From the NCBI GenBank assembly GCA_905215755.1, contig CAJMRE010000005.1, positions 1 to 64,000 of the forward strand: a stretch of DNA of 64,000 bases, in the 5' to 3' direction. Shown in pieces: positions 43,683 through 52,567 of the stretch. Within the stretch, counting starts at the first letter, position 1. Each line of letters begins with the position of its first letter. The notes beneath the pieces are model-generated. The model was not told the origin of the DNA, did no database searches, and saw only the letters and a list, made by a program, of their open reading frames with translations. Both the position numbers and the translations under genes were made by a program. Origin of the DNA: an uncultured bacterium. Its GTDB lineage: Bacteria > Actinomycetota > Coriobacteriia > Coriobacteriales > Coriobacteriaceae.

Positions 43683-45800
43683 ATGGCATCTGCTGTGAAG
43701 CGTGACGGTCGCGCCGTGGTGACCACATGCGGGGGATGCTATGCCGATTGCGCCTTTGCGGCACGCGTTGAGGACGGTCGTGTGGTGGCTGAGTTGCCGG
43801 TTGTGGGGCATCCGTGCGCGGCGCGTGCCCTGTGCGCCCGCGGGCGCCATCGCCTGGCAATGCCGTTTGACGAGCGCGACCGCATTGTGCACCCCATGCG
43901 ACGCCGCCGGGATGGCTCGGGGTTCGATGCGATTACCTGGGACGAGGCGTTTGCTCAGATTGCCGAGCGCCTTTTGGGGATTGTTGACGGGCATGGTCCG
44001 CGCGCGCTGGGCATGACGCTCGGCGTTCCCTCGTTCGACCGCTACTGGGCGTATCGCTTTATGCATGCGTTGGGCTCGCCCAACGTGTACGGTGCCGATG
44101 GCGCCTGCGAGGTAAGCCGACTTACCGGTTGGGAGCACAGCCTGGGCTATAGCCCCGCCTCCGACCTGGCACATACCGACTGCATCATGTACCTGGGGCG
44201 TTCCATCGTCGATTCATCGACGATGGGGGCCGTCGATGCGCTCAACGATGTGCGCCGGCGCGGGGCGAAGATTATCGTGGTCGACCCCCGGCGCAGCGGC
44301 TCCGCCGCGCTTGCCGACCGCTGGCTGCGCGTGCGCCCGGGCTGCGATTTGGCACTACTGCTGGGCATCGCCCACGTGCTGATTGCCGAGGACTTGTACG
44401 ACCACGAGTTCGTTGCCCGCTATACCACGGGTTTTGACGAGCTGGCGCAGGCGGCCCGTCCTTGGACGCCCGAGTGGGCCGAGTCGATGTGCGACGTGCC
44501 GGCCGCAGAGATTGTCGCCACGGCGCGCGATCTCGCTGCCGCCGCGCCTGCCGCTGTGGTGGATGCGGGCTTTCATGGTGGCATCGGTATCGCGTATGCC
44601 AATAGCACCCAGACCGCGCGCGCTATCTGCTTGGTCGATGTGCTGCTGGGCTGCATCGGGCATGCGGGCGGCGCGCTCAATCCGCCCACGCCGCTTGTGT
44701 TGGGCGACCTCGATCCCACGCGCTTTGCGACGCCGCCGGTGCCGCGTGGGCCCAAGCTGGGGTCCGAGCGCTATCCGCTCGTCGATCCCGAGCGCGGCCT
44801 ATGCACGACCATCGGTCAGTCGATTCTTGCCGGCGATTTGCGTGGGCTCATCGTCTATGCCAGTAACCCTGGTGCGGGCTATGGCAATGCACAGGCTTGG
44901 TTGAGTATTTTGCAGCGGCTCGACTTGCTTGTGACGATTGATATTCGCTGGTCCGAGACGGCACGTGCTTCTGACTTCGTGCTGCCCGACGTGACGTATC
45001 TGGAGGCCGACCGCGGCGTGGGAACGGTGGCGGGCGTCAACGATGCGCGCGTGTTCTACCGCAACGCCGTGCTGCCCGTGCAGCATGACGACACACGTCC
45101 CGGTCGGGAGATTTTTGCCGGTCTGGCGCAGGCGTGTGGCGCGGGCGAGTACTTCCAGTTTACGTCCGACGATCTAGCGGCTGCCCAGGTGGCGTCGTTT
45201 GGGATCAATCTGGACGAGCTCAAGGAGCGCGGCTGGGCCGACACGGGTGTTGCGTTGCCGTCGCGTACAGGCGAGCCGGTGATTCCCTTGGATGGCGGCA
45301 AAATTGCGCTGGCAAGCGACGTGTGGGAACGAGCCGGTCTGGGACGCGTGCCAGGCTGGATTGCGCCGATGGTGGAGCCCGGCCCGGGGATGTTTCGCCT
45401 CATTAGCGGCAACCGTCCCTTTGAGTCGCATACTTCGCGCAGGCTCGCGGCCCAAGGTGCCGCTGAGGCTGGATCGGACCTGGATGCCGTGCAGATGAAT
45501 GCCGATGCCGCTGCGCACATGGGCATCGCCGATGGCGAGGTCGTCGAACTTGTGAGCGATTTGGGCCGCGACCGCGTGCGCGTGGAGACGACGCCGTATC
45601 TGCATCCGGCGTGCATCTTCACCTCGGCCGCCCCCGGCGGGCGTTCGTTTGGCGCCGATGCCGGTGGCGCTCAAGCCTTGGGCGTGGGCCCACTCGACCA
45701 TACGCCGCTGCGCTGGGACCCGTTGACGGGTGCCGCGCTCACCCAGGAAAACGCCGTTCGCGTGGAAAAGATGGCGGCGCGCGAGGATAATAACGAGTAA
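43683..45800 (+). CDS. Orphan molybdopterin oxidoreductase
   Basis: 705 residues of the bis-MGD oxidoreductase family. N-terminal CGGCYADCAFAARV and HPCAARALCARGR give a [4Fe-4S] site. DVLLGCIGHAGGALNPP, WSETARASDFVLPDVTYLE and a C-terminal molydopterin dinucleotide-binding domain follow. The Mo-ligand region reads GADGACEVSR, implying Cys rather than Sec. There is no Tat signal and no electron-transfer or membrane subunit beside it, unlike Phs/Psr/Dms enzymes. The substrate is unknown. ATG at 43683 follows AAAGGGG. Confidence 0.85.
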   Translation: MASAVKRDGRAVVTTCGGCYADCAFAARVEDGRVVAELPVVGHPCAARALCARGRHRLAMPFDERDRIVHPMRRRRDGSGFDAITWDEAFAQIAERLLGIVDGHGPRALGMTLGVPSFDRYWAYRFMHALGSPNVYGADGACEVSRLTGWEHSLGYSPASDLAHTDCIMYLGRSIVDSSTMGAVDALNDVRRRGAKIIVVDPRRSGSAALADRWLRVRPGCDLALLLGIAHVLIAEDLYDHEFVARYTTGFDELAQAARPWTPEWAESMCDVPAAEIVATARDLAAAAPAAVVDAGFHGGIGIAYANSTQTARAICLVDVLLGCIGHAGGALNPPTPLVLGDLDPTRFATPPVPRGPKLGSERYPLVDPERGLCTTIGQSILAGDLRGLIVYASNPGAGYGNAQAWLSILQRLDLLVTIDIRWSETARASDFVLPDVTYLEADRGVGTVAGVNDARVFYRNAVLPVQHDDTRPGREIFAGLAQACGAGEYFQFTSDDLAAAQVASFGINLDELKERGWADTGVALPSRTGEPVIPLDGGKIALASDVWERAGLGRVPGWIAPMVEPGPGMFRLISGNRPFESHTSRRLAAQGAAEAGSDLDAVQMNADAAAHMGIADGEVVELVSDLGRDRVRVETTPYLHPACIFTSAAPGGRSFGADAGGAQALGVGPLDHTPLRWDPLTGAALTQENAVRVEKMAAREDNNE

Positions 45801-45852
45801 TTGACTCAGCTGATGCATTCGACTGATCCACGTTTCTTTTGAAAGGCCGTAC

Positions 45853-47310
45853 ATGAGCGATAGCCAGAACATGTCCGATGAGGTACGCGCCCGCCTGCGC
45901 GCCATTCCTTCCGTCAACGAGCTGCTTGCCGAGTGGCCGGTAGTGAAGGCGGCGGGGGAGACCTGCGACGCGGTGGTGCATGCCGCCGTGACGGCCGAGC
46001 TCGACGAGGAGCGCGCAGCCATTCGCGCCGGTGCTGCCCCGCGCTCTAAGCGCGACCTTGCCTCGGCCATCGAGTGGCGTGCGCACCGCTCCGCGTTGCC
46101 GAGCCTGCGCCCTGCCGTCAACGCCACGGGTGTGGTTATCCATACCAACCTGGGTCGAGCCCCGCTCGCGGAGTCGGCCGCCAAGGCGGTGGCCGAGGTC
46201 GCGCGCGGCTACAGCACGCTTGAGTACAGCGTGGACACCTGCTCTCGCGGGTCGCGCAAGGAACATGCCGCGCAGCTGATCCGCTCACTCACCGGTGCCG
46301 AGGACGCGCTCGTGGTCAACAACAATGCCGCCGCGGTGCTGCTGGTGCTTGCCACCCATGCCGCGGGTAAAGAGGTCATCGTCAGCCGCGGCGAGCTTGT
46401 CGAGATTGGCGGCAGCTTCCGCATCCCCGATGTCATGGCGGCTTCGGGCGCCAAACTCGTCGAGGTCGGCGCCACCAACCGCACACACCTGGCAGATTAT
46501 GAGCAAGCCATTACGCCCGATACGGCCATGATCCTCAAGGTCCATCCTTCCAACTATCGCATCGAGGGCTTTCACGAGGAAGTGGGCTCTCGGGAGCTTG
46601 CCGCTCTGGCCCACAAGCATGGCCTGCTTTTCTACGAAGACCAGGGGTCGGGCGCGCTGTTGCCTGACGACATCCTGGTTCGCGGCGGCGAGGAGACTAC
46701 ACCCACTTCGGTGGCGTCGGGGCTCGATATCGTGTCGTGCTCGGGCGATAAGCTGCTCGGTGCCGCACAGGCGGGCATTATCATGGGCCGTCGCGATCTG
46801 GTCCAGGCCTGTGGATCACATCCGCTTATGCGCGCCTTGCGCCCGGGCAAACTGGCTCTGTCGGCGCTCGAGGCCACGCTGCGTATCTACATGGACGGCG
46901 CCGACGTTGCCCATCGCGATATTCCGGTGCTCAGCATGCTTACGCTGCCGCAGGCCCATTTGGAGCGACGTGCCCGCAAGCTTCGCGATCGTATGGTCGC
47001 CGGGCTCGATAAGGCCGGTTGCCCGTGCGCCGTTCAGGTGGAGATCGTCGAGGAGTCGTCGACTCCCGGTGGCGGCTCGCTGCCTACCGTGGAGCTGCCC
47101 ACGATGTGCGTTGCCGTGCGTCTTGTTGACGAGCGCCTGACGGTCGACGCGCTCAAGCGCTCGCTTGTCCAGGACTTCGACACGCCAGTCGTCACGCGCA
47201 CCTCGCACGATCGCATTTTGTTTGACGTCCGTACGCTTGTGGGCGACCGCGATATCGAGACGGCGGCGTCGACACTTGCCGCATGCGTTAAGAAGGCGAT
47301 TGTTCGATGA
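45853..47310 (+). CDS. selA: L-seryl-tRNA(Sec) selenium transferase
   Basis: 485 residues. SelA converts Ser-tRNA(Sec) to Sec-tRNA(Sec) using selenophosphate. The PLP lysine is K300 in SCSGDKLLGAAQAG. NATGVVIHTNLGRAPL and VNNNAAAVLL are typical. ATG at 45853 has GAAAGG upstream. It overlaps selB (ATGA), so the pair is coupled. Confidence 0.96.
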   Translation: MSDSQNMSDEVRARLRAIPSVNELLAEWPVVKAAGETCDAVVHAAVTAELDEERAAIRAGAAPRSKRDLASAIEWRAHRSALPSLRPAVNATGVVIHTNLGRAPLAESAAKAVAEVARGYSTLEYSVDTCSRGSRKEHAAQLIRSLTGAEDALVVNNNAAAVLLVLATHAAGKEVIVSRGELVEIGGSFRIPDVMAASGAKLVEVGATNRTHLADYEQAITPDTAMILKVHPSNYRIEGFHEEVGSRELAALAHKHGLLFYEDQGSGALLPDDILVRGGEETTPTSVASGLDIVSCSGDKLLGAAQAGIIMGRRDLVQACGSHPLMRALRPGKLALSALEATLRIYMDGADVAHRDIPVLSMLTLPQAHLERRARKLRDRMVAGLDKAGCPCAVQVEIVEESSTPGGGSLPTVELPTMCVAVRLVDERLTVDALKRSLVQDFDTPVVTRTSHDRILFDVRTLVGDRDIETAASTLAACVKKAIVR

Positions 47311-49274
47311 GTGAGGTTCAGGCGCTGGTGGAGTGTCCCGTTATCGTTGGCACGGCGGGCCACGTTGACCACGGTAAGTCGGCGCTGATCGAGGCGCTGA
47401 CCGGCAAGAATCCCGATCGTCTGGAGGTCGAGCGCCGTCGCGGCATGACGGTGGAGCTGGGCTTTGGCGAGCTGGCGCTGCCGAGTGGCAAGATCGTTGG
47501 CCTGGTCGACGTGCCGGGCCACGCGCATTACCTGCGCGCCATGGTGCAGGGTGCCACGGGCATCGACGTTGCCGTGCTGGTGGTTTCGGCCGTCGAGGGC
47601 GTGATGCCGCAGACCCGCGAGCACGTGCATGTGCTGGAGCTGCTGGGCGTCACGCATATGGTGGTCGCGCTGACGATGTGTGATCTGGCCGACGCCGAGA
47701 TGACCGAGCTTGCCGAGCTCGATGTCGATGACTTTTTGTCGGGTACCGTGTTTGAGGGCGCGCCAATTGTGCCCGTGTCGTCTAAGACGGGCGAGGGGAT
47801 TGACGGGCTGCTTGCGGTGCTCGACGAGCAGGTGGGTGTCTGCTGGGATACCTGTCGCGAGCGTGTCGAGCGGAGCGATGCCGCGCCGCGCCTGCCGATT
47901 GACCGCTGCTTTACGATCAAGGGCGCCGGCACCGTCGTGACGGGAACGCTGCACGATGCGCCGGTTGCGGTGGGCGATGAGCTCGTCGCGCTGCCGTCGC
48001 GCACGGTCTGCCGCGTACGCGGGATCCAGGTGCATGGCGACACGCAGCAGGCGTTGCCCGGTCAGCGTGTGGCGCTCAACTTGGTGGGCGATGCTGTCGC
48101 CGCACTCGATCGCGGCGAGATGCTCGGCGTGGAGGGCCGTTTTGGTCAGACGCTGCGCTTTATGATGACGTTTACCTACCTGGGCCGCGAGGGCGCTAAA
48201 CCGCGTGTGCTCGAGTCGGGCGCGCGCGTGCATGTGATGGCGGGTACGGCCGAGGTTGTCGGCCGCATCATGCTTATGGAGGGCGAGGCCCCCATGGCGG
48301 TGGGCGAGACCCGTACCGTGCAGGTGCGCTTGGAGGAGCCGCTGCCGCTGCGAGCCGGAGACCATGCTGTGGTGCTGTCGTATTCGCCCGTTATGCTCAT
48401 TGGCGGCGGGCGTGTGCTGCTTTCGCGTTGCCGTCGTTCGCGCGAGCTTGCCGAAGGAGAGCGTGCGCTGTATGTGGCGCTCGAGGCTGGAGATATTGCG
48501 TGCGCGGTGGATGCGTGGCTGGCGCTGCAAGCGCTGCCGGTTGCGGCTGCCGATGTTACCGCGGCGCTCGATCTTGTTGCCGGTGAGGCTGAGGCGGCGT
48601 TGCGCGAGTTGGTGGCGAAGGGCGCTGCTTGCGCGCTTGCTGGCTCGGATGGCTCGCTGTATGCAGATGCTTCCGCGCTCGATGCCGCGATGGGTACGCT
48701 GGCGGCGACCCTGTCCGCCATGCACGCGGCTGCCCCCAAGGAGACGGGCTTTACGCCTGGCGCCGTTGCCCATGCTGCGTGGCCTGCCGCTGATGAAGGC
48801 GTTGCCTCGGCTTTGATTGCCGAGGGCTGCTCGCGTGGCGTGTGCGCCGCCGAGGGCGCCGAGGTATTCGATCCGCATTCGGCCGCCGCGGCGGCACGCG
48901 TGGTGCGAGAGGCTTGCGAGCGCATCGTCGCGCTGCTTGACGAGGCTGGCCTGGATGCACCGGCGCTTCCCGAGGTGGGCGAACAGCTGCAGCTCGGTCG
49001 CGACACCATGACGCGTGCCCTGCGCGAGCTTTCGCTCAACCGCTCGATCGTTAAGGTCGAGCGCGACGTTGCCCTGTCTGCCGCCGCCGAGGCCCATGCG
49101 CGTGAGCTCGTCGCCGTCGCCATTGAGGCAGCCGGCGGCGCTGCGACCACGAGCGTGCTGCGCGAGGCCCTGGGTGTGTCGCGCAGACGCGCCATCAGTA
49201 TCTTGGAGCACCTGGATGCCGTGCGCTTTACGGTGCTCGACAAGGACGCCGGCGGCCTGAGGTCCCTGCGCTAG
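47307..49274 (+). CDS. selB: Selenocysteine-specific elongation factor
   Basis: 655 residues. SelB brings Sec-tRNA to UGA codons marked by a SECIS hairpin. The GTPase domain has GTAGHVDHGKSALIEALTG, DVPGHAHYLRAM and LTMCDLAD. Beta domains II-III follow, then winged-helix repeats (from about residue 400 on) for RNA binding. It serves fdhF and selD in this window. Confidence 0.96.
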   Translation: MSEVQALVECPVIVGTAGHVDHGKSALIEALTGKNPDRLEVERRRGMTVELGFGELALPSGKIVGLVDVPGHAHYLRAMVQGATGIDVAVLVVSAVEGVMPQTREHVHVLELLGVTHMVVALTMCDLADAEMTELAELDVDDFLSGTVFEGAPIVPVSSKTGEGIDGLLAVLDEQVGVCWDTCRERVERSDAAPRLPIDRCFTIKGAGTVVTGTLHDAPVAVGDELVALPSRTVCRVRGIQVHGDTQQALPGQRVALNLVGDAVAALDRGEMLGVEGRFGQTLRFMMTFTYLGREGAKPRVLESGARVHVMAGTAEVVGRIMLMEGEAPMAVGETRTVQVRLEEPLPLRAGDHAVVLSYSPVMLIGGGRVLLSRCRRSRELAEGERALYVALEAGDIACAVDAWLALQALPVAAADVTAALDLVAGEAEAALRELVAKGAACALAGSDGSLYADASALDAAMGTLAATLSAMHAAAPKETGFTPGAVAHAAWPAADEGVASALIAEGCSRGVCAAEGAEVFDPHSAAAAARVVREACERIVALLDEAGLDAPALPEVGEQLQLGRDTMTRALRELSLNRSIVKVERDVALSAAAEAHARELVAVAIEAAGGAATTSVLREALGVSRRRAISILEHLDAVRFTVLDKDAGGLRSLR

Positions 49275-49299
49275 GCCGGTCACTCGCTCCCACCTCCTC

Positions 49300-49366
49300 A
49301 GTTGCGGTGAAATAGTTCCTATTTGGAGGCTTTGGCAGCAAATACAGGAACTATTCCACCGCAACT
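49300..49366. repeat. Dispersed palindrome family A, copy 4
   Basis: 21-base arms (49300-49320 and 49346-49366) with one A-C mismatch. The variable part is GTTCCT paired with AGGAAC. Sits between selB and selC. Confidence 0.87.
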
Positions 49367-49423
49367 TCTTGTTCGTCTTTTTGGGATGGAGCCGTTTCGG
49401 TTTGGTAAAATACCGCCGCACTT

Positions 49424-49520
49424 GGGAACGGATGGGCTCCGGTGGGCTCCGCGGTCCTCAAAACCGTTGCGAGGCGTGCAAAACGTCTTGGATGTGTTCG
49501 ATTCACATACGTTCCCGCCA
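49424..49520 (+). tRNA. selC: tRNA-Sec (anticodon TCA)
   Basis: 97 nt including encoded CCA. Acceptor GGGAACG (49424-49430) pairs with CGTTCCC (49510-49516). Anticodon stem GCGGT/ACCGT encloses CCTCAAA, so the anticodon is TCA. An eight-pair variable arm, CGAGGCGT with ACGTCTTG, and T-arm ATGTG-TTCGATT-CACAT complete it. The long extra arm and TCA identify selenocysteine tRNA. The D-arm is only partly regular on paper. It follows selA-selB. TAAAAT at 49406 could be a -10. Confidence 0.92.
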
Positions 49521-49675
49521 TACGCTACCAGCGCTTTTGTGCTCGCGGTCTTGCTGCGTGCCGCAAAGGCGCTGTTTTGTTTTTGCACAGGTTTGCCGTA
49601 CCGCCCGCTTTATCGGCGACGGTATTTGGCTTCGCGTGCCGGGTTTTGAGCATGCCGATGGGGGTGGTTTGCCGT

Positions 49676-50308
49676 ATGACTACCGTAAGACGGGCCGATC
49701 TTTCTTGCGTCGTTCAAGCGGGCGGGATGTCCTCGCGCATGGGCTGTGACAAGGCACGAATGTTGTTTTGCGGCGAGCCCTTGATCGAGCGCGTGCTGTG
49801 CCGCCTGGCTCAGGTTGCCGGCGAGTTGGTCGTGACGACTTCGCGTCCCAGTGAGCTTGCCTATCTTGAGGAGCTTATGTTTGATGGCCTGCGCCCCCGC
49901 GTGGTGATGGACGTCGACGGTCCCGCCGGTGCCATGCGCGGCATCGCGAGCTCGTTGGCCGCGGCCCGATTGCCGCTCGTGGCGATCGTCGCCTGCGATA
50001 TGCCGTTTGTCTCGCCGGAACTTATCGGCGCGCTTGTCGATCGTGTTGAGGCCGAGGCGCTCGACGTGTGCGTGCCGCGCGAGGAGCGGGGGATTGAGCC
50101 GCTTTGCGCCGTCTGGCGCCGTGACGCTTGTGCGCCGGCCGCCCAAGAGCTGCTCGCCTGCGACCGTCAGCGCATTCGCTGCCTGATCAATCGCGTTCAA
50201 GCTGGTTATATGGATGAGCCGCAGATCGTTAAGGCCGCGGGCTCGACGCTCTGCTTCGAGAACGTCAATACGCCCGAGGAGTTTGCGGCGGCCGAGTTAC
50301 TCGCCTAG
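49676..50308 (+). CDS. mobA: Molybdenum cofactor guanylyl/cytidylyltransferase (MobA-like)
   Basis: 210 residues. AGGMSSRMGCDKARM is the nucleotide-binding signature of MobA/MocA. DVDGPAGAMRGI and VACDMPF follow. It would attach GMP or CMP to Moco. bis-MGD is needed by FdhF and the 43683 enzyme, MCD by the xanthine-dehydrogenase-type enzyme, so the choice cannot be made here. ATG at 49676 is the most likely start, with a GGGGG site upstream; longer frames overlap selC. Confidence 0.82.
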   Translation: MTTVRRADLSCVVQAGGMSSRMGCDKARMLFCGEPLIERVLCRLAQVAGELVVTTSRPSELAYLEELMFDGLRPRVVMDVDGPAGAMRGIASSLAAARLPLVAIVACDMPFVSPELIGALVDRVEAEALDVCVPREERGIEPLCAVWRRDACAPAAQELLACDRQRIRCLINRVQAGYMDEPQIVKAAGSTLCFENVNTPEEFAAAELLA

Positions 50309-50323
50309 ACGATTGGAGTTGCC

Positions 50324-50725
50324 ATGTCTCACGATATTTGTCCCGACACGGGAGAGCCTTGCACTTGCGATGGTTCCGAGCCCTGTACCTGCGGCTGCGG
50401 TGGCTGTGGCTGTGGGCATACTGCGGAAGAGGAAGCGGCCGTCGCGGCGTATCGTGAGGCACACCGAGAAGGCCCATCCGGTGATGCCCTCGACCACGAA
50501 CGCAAGATTATCGTTTCGTTCGATAGCACCTTCGATGTGATGGAATGTGAGCAGCTGTGCCTTGCCGCCGGTGTGCCCGGGCGCATCATGCCGCTGCCTG
50601 GCTCCATCACCGCCGGCTGCGGACTGTGCTGGGCTATGCCGTTCTCGGGCGATGCCCTCGCCGCCTTCCGTGCCGCCACCGAGGGCCACGTAACCCCCGC
50701 CGACTACCATCAGCTCGTCCTCTAA
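50324..50725 (+). CDS. DUF3343 protein with Cys-rich N-terminal domain
   Basis: 133 residues. The first 32 contain eight cysteines, in CPDTGEPCTC, CTCGCGGCGCGH, a metallothionein-like spacing. Residues about 60-133 are a DUF3343 domain like that at 22383, with ECEQLCLAAGVPG and TAGCGLCW. The head could bind a metal or selenide-related ligand and deliver it to the domain, but this is inference. Starts 15 bases after mobA, so probably cotranscribed. Confidence 0.8.
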   Translation: MSHDICPDTGEPCTCDGSEPCTCGCGGCGCGHTAEEEAAVAAYREAHREGPSGDALDHERKIIVSFDSTFDVMECEQLCLAAGVPGRIMPLPGSITAGCGLCWAMPFSGDALAAFRAATEGHVTPADYHQLVL

Positions 50726-50732
50726 CCACCAA

Positions 50733-50769
50733 AACCACCACAAAGGTGCCTGTCCCCAATGTGGTGGTT
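50733..50769. repeat. Palindrome after the DUF3343 gene
   Basis: AACCACCACA (50733-50742) pairs perfectly with TGTGGTGGTT (50760-50769), with GTGCCTGTCCCC in the loop. It resembles small palindromes with GGGAC-type cores elsewhere in the window, but is not followed by a T-run. Confidence 0.55.
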
Positions 50770-50982
50770 CGGAACATGTGGACGAAACAGCTTCGAAACA
50801 CGCGATTTGCACGTTGGGTGCTCAAAAACGCTTCTACCTGCATCGTAATCAAAACGAAACATCTGCTCGTCGGCTTATGCGTAACTTTCCCGCAACAGTG
50901 CGATATTATCCATACTCGATAAAGCTCGCGGCGCATGGGGCGCCTCGAACGATACTTTTCTTTTCCATCAATTGGAGGAAGC

Positions 50983-52338
50983 ATGAGCTACACGCAGAAA
51001 GTTCTCGACGAGCTCAAGGCCCGCTATCCCGAGCAGCCTGAGTTCATCCAGGCCGCGACCGAGATCCTCGGCACCATCCAGCCGGCGCTCGACGCCCACC
51101 CCGAGTACGAGGAGGCCGCCCTGCTGGAGCGTCTCGTCGAGCCCGAGCGCATCGTCATGTTCTGTGTTCCCTGGGTCGACGACCAGGGCAAGGTTCAGGT
51201 CAACCGCGGCTATCGCGTCGAGTTCAACTCTGCCATTGGACCCTACAAGGGCGGCCTGCGCTTTAACCCGACGGTCACCCTGGGTATGCTCAAGTTCCTG
51301 GGCCTGGAGCAGATTCTCAAGAACAGCTTGACCACCCTTCCCATGGGCGGCGGCAAGGGCGGTTCCGACTTTGACCCCAAGGGCAAGTCCAACAACGAGA
51401 TCATGCACTTCTGCCAGTCCTTCATGACCGAGCTCTATCGCCATATTGGCCCCAACACCGACGTTCCCGCCGGCGACCTGGGCGTTGGCGGCCGCGAGGT
51501 TGCCTACCTGTTCGGTCAGTACAAGCGCCTGACCAACGAGTGGACCGGCGTTCTTACCGGCAAGGGCCTCTCCTTTGGCGGCTCGCTCGCCCGTACCGAG
51601 GCCACCGGTTACGGTCTGGCCTACTTTGTGGACGAGTACCTCAAGAGCCGCGGCGACTCCTTCGAGGGCAAGAACGTCGTCGTTCACGGCTCCGGCAACG
51701 TCGCTATCTACGCGGTCCAGAAGGTCACTCAGCTCGGCGGCAAGGTGCTCGCCTGCTCCGATACCCACGGCTGGGTCGAGGATCCCGACGGCATCGACTA
51801 CACCGTGCTCGAGCACATCTACAACAAGAAGCGCTCTGGCCACGACAAGGGCGTTACGCTCGCTATGTACGTTGACGAGAGGCCCAGCGCCGTGTGGCAC
51901 GAGGGCGACGGCCGCGGCGTGTGGCAGCTGCCCTGCGACATCGCGCTGCCCTGCGCTCGCGAGAACACGCTGCTGCTCGAGGACGCCCAGGCGCTCGTCG
52001 CCAACGGCTGCACGGTGGTCGGCGAGGGCGCGAACATGCCTACGACCATCGAGGCCACGACCTACTTCCAGGAGAACGGCGTCGCCTTTATGCCCGGCAA
52101 GGCTGCCAACGCCGGCGGCGTGCTCGTATCCGGCCTGGAGATGAGCCAGAATGCCGAGCACCTGTCCTGGACCTTCGAGGAGGTCGACGGCAAGCTCGAG
52201 CAGCTCATGCGCGGCATGTTCCACAACGTGGACGACACCGCCAAGGAGTATGGCCAGGAGGGCAACTTCGTCATGGGCGCCAACATCGCCGGCTTCCTGA
52301 AGGTCGCCGACGCCATGCTCGCCCAGGGCGTCTGCTAA
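50983..52338 (+). CDS. gdhA: NADP-type glutamate dehydrogenase
   Basis: 451 residues, family I hexameric GDH. GPYKGGLRF and PMGGGKGGSDFDPKG contain the catalytic lysines, and VVHGSGNVAIYA is the dinucleotide-binding glycine motif. Interconverts 2-oxoglutarate plus ammonia with glutamate. ATG at 50983 has GGAGG 4 bases upstream. Terminator follows at 52366. Confidence 0.95.
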   Translation: MSYTQKVLDELKARYPEQPEFIQAATEILGTIQPALDAHPEYEEAALLERLVEPERIVMFCVPWVDDQGKVQVNRGYRVEFNSAIGPYKGGLRFNPTVTLGMLKFLGLEQILKNSLTTLPMGGGKGGSDFDPKGKSNNEIMHFCQSFMTELYRHIGPNTDVPAGDLGVGGREVAYLFGQYKRLTNEWTGVLTGKGLSFGGSLARTEATGYGLAYFVDEYLKSRGDSFEGKNVVVHGSGNVAIYAVQKVTQLGGKVLACSDTHGWVEDPDGIDYTVLEHIYNKKRSGHDKGVTLAMYVDERPSAVWHEGDGRGVWQLPCDIALPCARENTLLLEDAQALVANGCTVVGEGANMPTTIEATTYFQENGVAFMPGKAANAGGVLVSGLEMSQNAEHLSWTFEEVDGKLEQLMRGMFHNVDDTAKEYGQEGNFVMGANIAGFLKVADAMLAQGVC

Positions 52339-52365
52339 ATCTTCGCTCGACATAGCATGTGATGA

Positions 52366-52397
52366 GGCTCCCAGCTATCTGGCTGGGAGCCTTTTCT
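52366..52397 (+). terminator. gdhA terminator
   Basis: GGCTCCCAGC pairs perfectly with GCTGGGAGCC around TATCTG, followed by TTTTCT. Confidence 0.9.
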
Positions 52398-52413
52398 ATT
52401 CCGGAGGACTCCT

Positions 52414-52488
52414 CATAACTTGCGGTGATATACGGACTGTTTTGCGTTCCAGAACGGCTAATCAGTCCGTATATCACCGCAAGTTATG
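52414..52488. repeat. Dispersed palindrome family A, copy 5
   Basis: Perfect 25-base arms (52414-52438 and 52464-52488). Here the core reads AACTTGCGGTGATATACGGA, so two core positions differ from copy 1, and both are compensated in the opposite arm. Confidence 0.9.
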
Positions 52489-52567
52489 GATGGGTGGGTG
52501 GATTTTGTCCTAAAACGGTGTGCGGCCCCTCGTTTGGTACACTTAAAAGTACTGGACAAGTGAAGAG

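Noticed and set aside
47034..49421. Antisense open frame of 795 codons over selB
   Set aside because: Mirror of selB codon bias; no plausible start and no recognisable domain.
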